In this document: piece after piece, positions 31,981 through 36,036 of the stretch
Layout: each line of letters begins with the position of its first letter
How positions within the stretch are numbered: position 1 is the first letter of the stretch
NCBI RefSeq assembly: GCF_011634775.1
Contig: NZ_JAALXT010000013.1
Span: 1 to 36,036 of the forward strand
DNA length: 36,036 bases
From: Thalassoroseus pseudoceratinae
GTDB lineage: Bacteria; Planctomycetota; Planctomycetia; Planctomycetales; Planctomycetaceae
Direction: 5' to 3'
The notes under the pieces: model-generated
Told to the model about the DNA's origin: nothing
What the model saw: the letters and a program-made list of their open reading frames with translations, nothing else
Databases searched by the model: none
Translations under genes and position numbers: made by a program

Positions 31981-32417
31981 GCCTTTCTCGAAAACGAACC
32001 GCTGTCGGGCTGCTTCAAAAGGAATTCGGCGTGTCCGAGCGTCGGGCCTGTGCGGTGCTCGATCAGCCTCGCAGCACGCAGCGATACATCGCCGAGCCTC
32101 GGCATGACGAACCGGCTTTGGTGAAACAGATGCTGAGTTTGGTTCGGTCTCATCCACGGCATGGGTATCGACGAATCGGACGGCTACTGCGTCGCGAAGG
32201 CTGGCGGGCGAGTGACACGCGAGTCTATCGACTATGGCGTCGGGAAGGGCTGAAAGTGCCAAGTAAGAAGCGGAAAAAGCGTCGACTGGGAACCAGCGAG
32301 AATGGCTGTCATCGCCATCGGGCCGAGTTCCAAAATTACGTGTGGTGCTGGGACTTCGTCTTCGATCGGACAACTGTGGACAACGGTTGGATAGTGCAGC
32401 GATCGTTGGTTGAATAG
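31977..32417 (+). pseudogene. IS3-family transposase OrfB, truncated by the IS21 end
   Basis: This is the -1 frame continuation of OrfA. It has SERRACAVLDQPRSTQRY, the HTH_21 region SHPRHGYRRIGRLLRREGW, and VYRLWRREGLKVPSKKRKKRR, then NYVWCWDFVFDRT carrying the first catalytic Asp of the DDE domain. The normal continuation, with the rest of the rve integrase core (second Asp, Glu), is absent. After about 32374 the reading frame runs into the terminal repeats of an IS21 element and stops at 32417. The IS3 element is therefore inactive. It is about 145 residues against a usual 270-290. It shows that the IS21 inserted into this IS3 or that the two were joined by deletion. Confidence 0.85.
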
Positions 32418-32428
32418 TGCAGCGCTCG
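32375..32428. repeat. IS21-family end with internal repeats
   Basis: The end appears to start at TGTGGACAACGG (32375). Two 21-base direct repeats at 32385-32405 and 32408-32428 match at 19 of 21 positions, each containing ATAGTGCAGCG. IS21 elements carry repeated terminal blocks of this kind. The istB gene on the - strand terminates just inside, so this would be the istB-distal (right) end. A repeated GGACAAC (32368, 32378) straddles the junction, which blurs the exact boundary by up to 7 bases. Confidence 0.6.
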
Positions 32429-32475
32429 GAGAGTTTGTTAGTTTATGGTTTCAGGATTCGTTCTCAAAGCCTTCG

Positions 32476-32499
32476 GATTCCTCCTCCGGAGGAGGAATC
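32476..32499. terminator. 24-bp perfect palindrome downstream of istB
   Basis: The two 12-base halves 32476-32487 and 32488-32499 (GATTCCTCCTCC and its complement) are exactly complementary with no spacer. It lies 12 bases beyond the istB stop on the - strand. Without a loop or T-tract it is not a textbook terminator, but it would form a strong RNA stem at the end of the istB message. Confidence 0.45.
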
Positions 32500-32510
32500 G
32501 ATTGTGCCGA

Positions 32511-32957
32511 TTATTTCGGCGGCTCGGGTGGCTTGGATTTTGCCGGTTGTTCTCGGCGTCGCTGGGCGTCTTGGAGTCGGTAGCTGGGGCCGGTCGCTTC
32601 CAGGATGTGGCAGCGGTGCGTGAGCCGATCGAGCACGGCTCCGGTGAGGCGTTCGCTGCCGAGCACTTCGGTCCACTGCTCGAATGGGAGGTTCGTCGTC
32701 ACAATCACGCTTTGCCGTTCGTAGGCGGTGCTGATCACATCGAACAGTAGTTCCGCTCCGACTTTGCTCGGCGGCACATAGCCGAGTTCATCGAGGATGA
32801 GCACGTCCCATTTCCCCAGCTGCTTCTTGAGTTTGAGCAGTTGGCGTTCTTCGCGGGCTTCCATCAGTTGGGTGACGAGTTCGGTCACGCGATAGAACCG
32901 CACGCGACGGCCTTGGTGACAGGCGGCCAATCCGAATGCAGTAGCGATATGCGATTT
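32511..32957 (-). pseudogene. istB: IS21 istB, C-terminal part of the ATPase (split by an insertion)
   Basis: Reading on the - strand from 32957 the protein is KSHIATAFGLAAC, then CHQGRRVRFYRVTELV, the Walker B DVLILDELGYVPPSKVG, sensor ITTNLPFEQWTEVLGSE and a Pro-rich end. These are the second half of the AAA+ helper ATPase IstB, starting at the Lys-Ser of Walker A. The first half, GNPGTG, is at 35433 and below on the same strand. Removing the intervening element rejoins the two in frame. Between 32957 and the recombinase stop at 32961-32963 there are three bases only (GTC). The first 32 bases downstream of the junction match IstB codon by codon. IstB assists IstA in transposition; istA itself is not in this window. 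Confidence 0.85.
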
Positions 32958-32963
32958 GACTCA
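32952..32963 (-). other. Attachment site at the recombinase end (attR-like)
   Basis: On the - strand the recombinase TGA (32963-32961) and GTC are followed by AA at 32957-32956 and then A TCG of istB. The AA is the inferred two-base crossover. The istB side matches the reconstructed Walker A codons. Confidence 0.6.
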
Positions 32964-35033
32964 GCCATTGTTGTGCACCTCTGGGATCATGACTTGGTGG
33001 ACTTCGTGGTTCTTCAGTTTCAACATGGCGTGCAAGACCTCCTCGGTTTGAGGAAATCGGCGACAGCGTTCCAGCGGATCGGGCGGCATCACAATTTGCC
33101 CGTTGGAGATTTTGCGATGAATCCAGGACGGATCGCGGCCGATGTGCTGAGCCATCTCCGGTAATGTCCAGGTCGTCGACTGCTCAGGCGGAGGCGGAGC
33201 AATTCGATAGCGTCGTTTCCATTTCGTCACGATTCGGGCCGTGAATTGTTCGCCTCGACATGGATGCAGTCCCGCTTGATTGAGGTCGGCGGCGATGCGG
33301 GCGTGCGACCGTCGGGCTTGGATTCCCTGCCGAATCACCTCCAGAATTCGCTGTTCGAGTTCCGTGCCTCTCAGTGAGAATCGCGGGAGACGCGAGGAGG
33401 TTTCACTGACCAAACCACCGACCCAGACGATGCGAATTTCAACCACTCCATCGGGCTGCCGATGGAGGTGAATGCCCGTGATCAACGTCCGCAACAGAGA
33501 CTTCTTGGCGTCCCATGTGAGGTGCGGCCACAACTCGGGGAGTCGCCTGCCGACATTGGCGAATGCGTCTCGCAGTGCGGTCGGCACGCGGATCGGTTGC
33601 GGCGTCTGGCGGCGGGCATCCGCCAACGCCTCTTCGGCCTGCCGCAGTGCCAGGAGCGCCGCTTCCCAGCGGTCTTCGAGCGTCGCCGCGATCAGCCGGT
33701 TCCGCGGATCGACCGCGTCGTACTGCTGCTGGGCTCGGTGAGCGGCGTATTGCATTCGCAGAACCTCCAATTCCAACTGCCGCAGAACTTCATGATGAGT
33801 GCGGGACTGCTCCTGGGACACCGTTTCCAAAGCATCAATTTCTGCCGGACGCAACACTGCGAAGAACGCCGTCGTCACGGCTTCGTCGATCGGTTGGCCC
33901 GTCAGGTACAGACACGATCGTTTGCCGTAATGGCGAGACCGCGACGAACACACATATTGAAAGCGGTTTTCTTTGTAACTCACATGCAGGGCGTGTCCGC
34001 AGTGACCGCACCGCACCAGCCCGCTCAGCAAAGCACAACCGCTGCGGTGGGCCTGTTTGACTAACAACCGCTGCTGAATTCGGAGCGTGTTTTGAGCCAA
34101 ACGGCGTTGGTTCTCTTCGTACTGCTCCCAGGTGATGTAGGCCGGATAGACATCAGGAATCAAGGCCGACCACTCCGCTTGCGGTCGACGCGAACGACCC
34201 GTGGCCGGACGACCAGGCACTTGCCGCGTGGGGTCGGCCCGGCGACGTCCGTGAACGAAGGCCCCGGCATACGCCGGGTTGTGCAGGATCGAAGTCAGCG
34301 ACGCCGATGTCGGGTCCTTCCAGAGCACCTCGCCGGCGAACAAACCCGACGTCTGTCGACGCGGCAATTTCAGTCCTGCTCGGACGAAGAACGTGAGTAC
34401 CTTCTGAGCGGTACCCAACTCGACGAACTTTGCGAAGACCAATTGCAAACGCTCGCGAATGCTTTGATCGGGATCGAGCATCACCGTCTGATCGGGACTG
34501 CGAACCAAGCCCGTCGGCAGATGTTGGATCAACTCGCCCCGAGCCGCTTTCGACAACCGACCGGCATCCAATCGCAATCGCAGGCTGTGCAGTTCGGCCG
34601 CAGACATCGTTCCCTTGAGCCCTAGCAAAAGTCGGTCATTGAAATCTCGGGGATGATACAAGCCGTCGGCATCACCGATGATCGTGTCGAAGATCGCACA
34701 CAGTTCCAACAGCTGATGCCAATCCGCATTGTTGCGAGAGAGCCGGGAGACTTCATAGCCCAAAATGATTCCGATTTTGCTCAGGCCGACGTTGGCCACC
34801 AATTGCCCGAAACCGGGACGTCCGGCACTGTGGGCGGCGGAGTGCCCTTGATCTTCGTCAATGATGTCGATCTGCTCGGCTTTCCACCCCAGTTCCAACA
34901 GCCGAGTCTGCAACCCGCGTTGATTGAACGCACTCTCCTGATGATGGAGCACTTGCTTGGTCGTGCTCTGCCGCAGATACACAATCGCCTGTCGACTCAG
35001 GTGTGTGTCCCGAACTTTGGTTGCTCCATTCAT
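32961..35033 (-). CDS. Large serine recombinase (site-specific integrase)
   Basis: The 690-residue protein has a resolvase/invertase domain (about residues 10-165). The nucleophile Ser23 sits in YLRQST; GYEVSRLSRNNADWHQLLE and GLKGTMSAAELHSLR follow. A recombinase domain (about 185-310; SLTSILHNPAYAGAFVHG) and a zinc ribbon (LVRCGHCGHALHV, then C near YVCSSRSR and KRSC) complete the integrase core. An unusually long C-terminal region with helical and HTH-like parts (RILEVIRQGIQARRSHARIAADLNQAGL; LPEMAQHIGRDPSWIHRK) follows. Family members integrate and excise elements by cutting attP/attB with a 2-base stagger. It starts by ATGA overlap with the 35030 ORF, so expression is coupled. The frame is complete; the stop is at 32961-32963. 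I found no other recombinase gene inside the element. Confidence 0.93.
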   Translation of the reverse strand: MNGATKVRDTHLSRQAIVYLRQSTTKQVLHHQESAFNQRGLQTRLLELGWKAEQIDIIDEDQGHSAAHSAGRPGFGQLVANVGLSKIGIILGYEVSRLSRNNADWHQLLELCAIFDTIIGDADGLYHPRDFNDRLLLGLKGTMSAAELHSLRLRLDAGRLSKAARGELIQHLPTGLVRSPDQTVMLDPDQSIRERLQLVFAKFVELGTAQKVLTFFVRAGLKLPRRQTSGLFAGEVLWKDPTSASLTSILHNPAYAGAFVHGRRRADPTRQVPGRPATGRSRRPQAEWSALIPDVYPAYITWEQYEENQRRLAQNTLRIQQRLLVKQAHRSGCALLSGLVRCGHCGHALHVSYKENRFQYVCSSRSRHYGKRSCLYLTGQPIDEAVTTAFFAVLRPAEIDALETVSQEQSRTHHEVLRQLELEVLRMQYAAHRAQQQYDAVDPRNRLIAATLEDRWEAALLALRQAEEALADARRQTPQPIRVPTALRDAFANVGRRLPELWPHLTWDAKKSLLRTLITGIHLHRQPDGVVEIRIVWVGGLVSETSSRLPRFSLRGTELEQRILEVIRQGIQARRSHARIAADLNQAGLHPCRGEQFTARIVTKWKRRYRIAPPPPEQSTTWTLPEMAQHIGRDPSWIHRKISNGQIVMPPDPLERCRRFPQTEEVLHAMLKLKNHEVHQVMIPEVHNNG

Positions 35034-35136
35034 GGCTGAGTTCCTCCTGAAGAATGGTGATGACTTGTTGCACGATCCTCTGCTGCTCCTCGAGCGAGAG
35101 GTGCTTCCAAATGGTTTCCATGGGAGACGGCGTCAT
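34858..35136 (-). CDS. Small accessory ORF overlapping the recombinase start
   Basis: An ATG at 35136 gives 92 residues in a third frame that overlaps the end of the preceding ORF and about 175 bases of the recombinase. Its N terminus (METIWKHLSLEEQQRIVQQV, ITILQEELS) has a clear amphipathic helical pattern, and I recall similarly placed short helical ORFs next to recombinases of this type. The C-terminal half, from about residue 35, overlaps the recombinase and is probably not independently constrained. It may be a regulator of integration, or a fortuitous frame. The helix pattern is the only reason to list it. Confidence 0.4.
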   Translation of the reverse strand: MTPSPMETIWKHLSLEEQQRIVQQVITILQEELSHEWSNQSSGHTPESTGDCVSAAEHDQASAPSSGECVQSTRVADSAVGTGVESRADRHH

Positions 35137-35431
35137 CGGCTTCCCTCCGAGAAAAGATATCTTCGAAGGTATTCACCAATTCCCCGACTGCGTCGAGTGT
35201 CAGCCGGGTGGGCGTGGTTCGCGGAGCCGTCGACAGATTGGTGCTGGCGACATCAATGTAAGTGATCTCGTCCGGGAAGACCTCGACCTGGCAAGTCTGC
35301 CGACACCCCGGCAAACGAGCCAGACCGAACAAAACGAATGTCCGGCCAAACAGCGGATGAGCCGGATCGGTGACGGTAACCTCACCGCTGCAAGCCTCGG
35401 TGACCAGAGGGGTATTGTGATGGTTGGGCAT
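35030..35431 (-). CDS. Small protein of the recombinase module (DUF5372-like)
   Basis: The 133-residue product starts with an ATG whose A comes from the crossover dinucleotide. It contains VTVTDPAHPLFGRTFVLFG (about residues 18-36), which resembles the VT-P-HPL-GR-F pattern of DUF5372-type small proteins found next to serine recombinases. VEVFPDEITYIDVASTNLS and LTLDAVGELVNTFEDIF follow. The C-terminal 45 residues are low complexity. Its stop overlaps the recombinase ATG by 4 bases (ATGA), so the two are translationally coupled. It may be a DNA-binding or directionality factor, but its function is not known to me. Because its start codon depends on the target-site base, its presence at integration would be reconstituted only if the target crossover is AA. 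Confidence 0.6.
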   Translation of the reverse strand: MPNHHNTPLVTEACSGEVTVTDPAHPLFGRTFVLFGLARLPGCRQTCQVEVFPDEITYIDVASTNLSTAPRTTPTRLTLDAVGELVNTFEDIFSRREADDAVSHGNHLEAPLARGAAEDRATSHHHSSGGTQP

Positions 35432-35436
35432 TTCCC
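35429..35436 (-). other. Attachment site at the DUF5372-like end (attL-like)
   Basis: On the - strand GGGA (35436-35433) of the istB Walker A is followed by AA at 35432-35431 and then TG (35430-35429) of the element. The A at 35431 doubles as the first base of the ATG of the element's first ORF. Confidence 0.6.
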
Positions 35437-35654
35437 GTGCCGGGATTGCCGATCAGAATGATCACCTCGCGACGATCAATATATTCGCCTCGCAACAGCT
35501 CTGAGATCAAGACCCGATTCAGCGATGGCTGAGCCGAGAAGTCAAAGTCGTCGAGCGTCTTGTGTTGGGGGAACTGCGCCGCTTTGAGACGCCGTTCGGT
35601 CGAGCGTTTCTCGCGGTCGATCAGTTCCAACTCACAGAGTTTGAGCAGGAACCC
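35431..35654 (-). pseudogene. istB: IS21 istB, N-terminal part of the ATPase (truncated at both sides)
   Basis: On the - strand this reads FLLKLCELELIDREKR, then RRLKAAQFPQHKTLDDFDFS, LISELLRGEYIDRREVIILI and GNPGTG. This is the IstB N-terminal segment ending at the first half of Walker A. The first about 40-50 codons of istB are missing; upstream, around 35655, the sequence changes to an unrelated IS3 orfA fragment. The frame beyond GNPGTG enters the inserted element as NAQPSQ and stops at 35382. This part and 32511-32957 together describe a near-complete istB with the missing N terminus. The istA gene and the left end of the IS21 are not seen. Confidence 0.85.
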
Positions 35655-35748
35655 CCATTTTTCGCACGATCTCCGCGACTGCCGTTCCACTCTCTTGCTG
35701 ACGCAGAGCAAAGGCGATTTGCTCCTCGGTGTACCGTTTCCGTTTCAT
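35652..35748 (-). pseudogene. IS3-family orfA, N-terminal fragment
   Basis: From the ATG at 35748 the - strand encodes MKRKRYTEEQIAFALRQQ, then ESGTAVAEIVRKMG, a good match to the start of an IS3-type OrfA (HTH_Tnp_1). After about 33 codons the coding identity switches to istB at about 35652. It differs from the OrfA at 31693, so it comes from another IS3 copy. Upstream (35770-35795) the - strand sequence TGTGAGTTTTTTGGTAACTT could be its terminal repeat. The joint with istB implies a deletion or recombination after both elements were present. Confidence 0.75.
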
Positions 35749-35891
35749 TGATTCGACCCTTTCTGAAAAACGTAAGTTACCAAAAAACTCACATTCCAGC
35801 TGGATCAAGAAACGGGGGGAAGGTCATATCGGCAACTGACTCTCATAAGCAATGGCGCAGTTTTCTGGGGGCAGGCCAGTACCACAGGAGC
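35749..35891. other. Gap between IS3 fragment and ISL3-like gene
   Basis: It holds the presumed end of the IS3 fragment and, on the + strand, a frame that stays open without an evident start up to the ISL3-like gene. No promoter or terminator is evident. AGGAG at 35886-35890 may serve as ribosome site for the downstream gene. Confidence 0.35.
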
Positions 35892-36036
35892 TTGCGTACG
35901 TTGTTACCCTTGTTGCCGTCTGACGCAGGGTTGCGTTTAGACCGTGTGGAAATGAATGATGTTCTTGTTACGTTGTCGTTGAGCCCGTTGGCTCTGACCG
36001 CCGCTTGCCCCGACTGTGGTCAGGAAACCGGCTGCG
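35892..36036 (+). CDS. ISL3-like transposase, N-terminal part (runs off the window)
   Basis: The frame reads LRTLLPLLPSDAGLRL, then DRVEMNDVLVTLSL and ACPDCGQETGC at the end of the window. LLP-x-GLRL-x-x-V followed by a CPxCG zinc-finger is the typical start of ISL3-family transposases. The start is uncertain: TTG 35892, TTG 35901 or ATG 35952 are possible, with AGGAG upstream favouring the second. The gene is cut by the window end, so completeness is unknown. Confidence 0.6.
   Translation, partial: MRTLLPLLPSDAGLRLDRVEMNDVLVTLSLSPLALTAACPDCGQETGC

Larger units (their letters stand above)
32956..35432 (-). mobile_element. Compact serine-recombinase element inserted in the istB P-loop
   Basis: The inserted block is about 2,475 bases and holds three - strand ORFs (35431, 35136, 35033). 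Its ends are almost flush with genes: the recombinase stop is 3 bases from the right edge, and the first ORF's start codon borrows the A of the crossover AA. Deleting it with a 2-base AA overlap restores GGC ACG GGA AAA TCG CAT (Gly-Thr-Gly-Lys-Ser-His), the canonical IstB Walker A. A 2-base overlap is the chemistry of serine recombinases. The element appears intact and in the same orientation as istB. The minimum attP would have imperfect half-site inverted arms (7 of 11 matching) around AA. Confidence 0.8.

Noticed and set aside
33462-34064. Several + strand frames of 165-200 codons within the recombinase gene
   Set aside because: GC-rich coding on the - strand gives open frames on the opposite strand. 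None has a recognisable domain, and the recombinase is well supported.
1-36036. CRISPR arrays, tRNA or rRNA genes
   Set aside because: No regularly spaced direct repeats, no cloverleaf-like tRNA and no rRNA-conserved stretch was seen by eye. The only spaced direct repeats are the two IS21-end blocks.

Overview
The window reads as a Planctomycetota (planctomycete) chromosome segment. I infer this from the combination of an exosortase with PEP-CTERM-type secreted proteins, an EpsI-family protein beside a sugar transferase and a DUF3473-type polysaccharide deacetylase, several secreted proteins of a kind I associate with planctomycetes, and intermediate GC content. No rRNA or tRNA gene was seen, so the genus cannot be fixed.

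Positions 1-30055 hold a large exopolysaccharide/exosortase locus. The left part (387-3164, + strand) encodes three secreted proteins, one with a textbook PEP-CTERM tail and one with a degenerate tail. On the - strand (5835 to 3279) lie a Wza-like outer-membrane export lipoprotein and two planctomycete-type secreted proteins. The divergent + strand array starts at about 6138-6408. It contains a candidate 45-residue peptide, the exosortase, a Wzz/BY-kinase fusion, an EpsI-family protein, a polyprenyl-phosphate sugar transferase, a polysaccharide deacetylase, a Stp1-like GT4, a truncated transglutaminase-like protein and an ABC-2 exporter (Wzm/Wzt with C-terminal domain). These are followed by a methyltransferase, a sulfotransferase, four GT2 and three further GT4 glycosyltransferases, a pyruvyl-transferase-family protein, an O-antigen-ligase-like membrane protein and a GT8-like protein. 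Many genes overlap by 1-4 bases, so they are probably co-translated. Together they would start a glycan on a lipid carrier, extend and decorate it (sulfate, methyl, possibly pyruvate), regulate chain length, export it, and anchor or glycosylate PEP-CTERM proteins.

From about 30.2 kb to the end the window is a pile of mobile elements. It holds an apparently intact IS110-family element (IS1111-like), an IS3-family element with a canonical frameshift heptamer whose orfB is cut by the end of an IS21 element, the IS21 istB gene broken into two parts, a fragment of a second IS3 orfA, and the start of an ISL3-like transposase.

The most striking observation is that istB is split exactly at the P-loop lysine codon. 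The interruption is a compact element of about 2.47 kb that carries a large serine recombinase and two small co-oriented ORFs. Removing it with a 2-base AA overlap restores a perfect in-frame Walker A motif, which is the overlap expected of a serine integrase. The attachment sites can therefore be read directly from the sequence.
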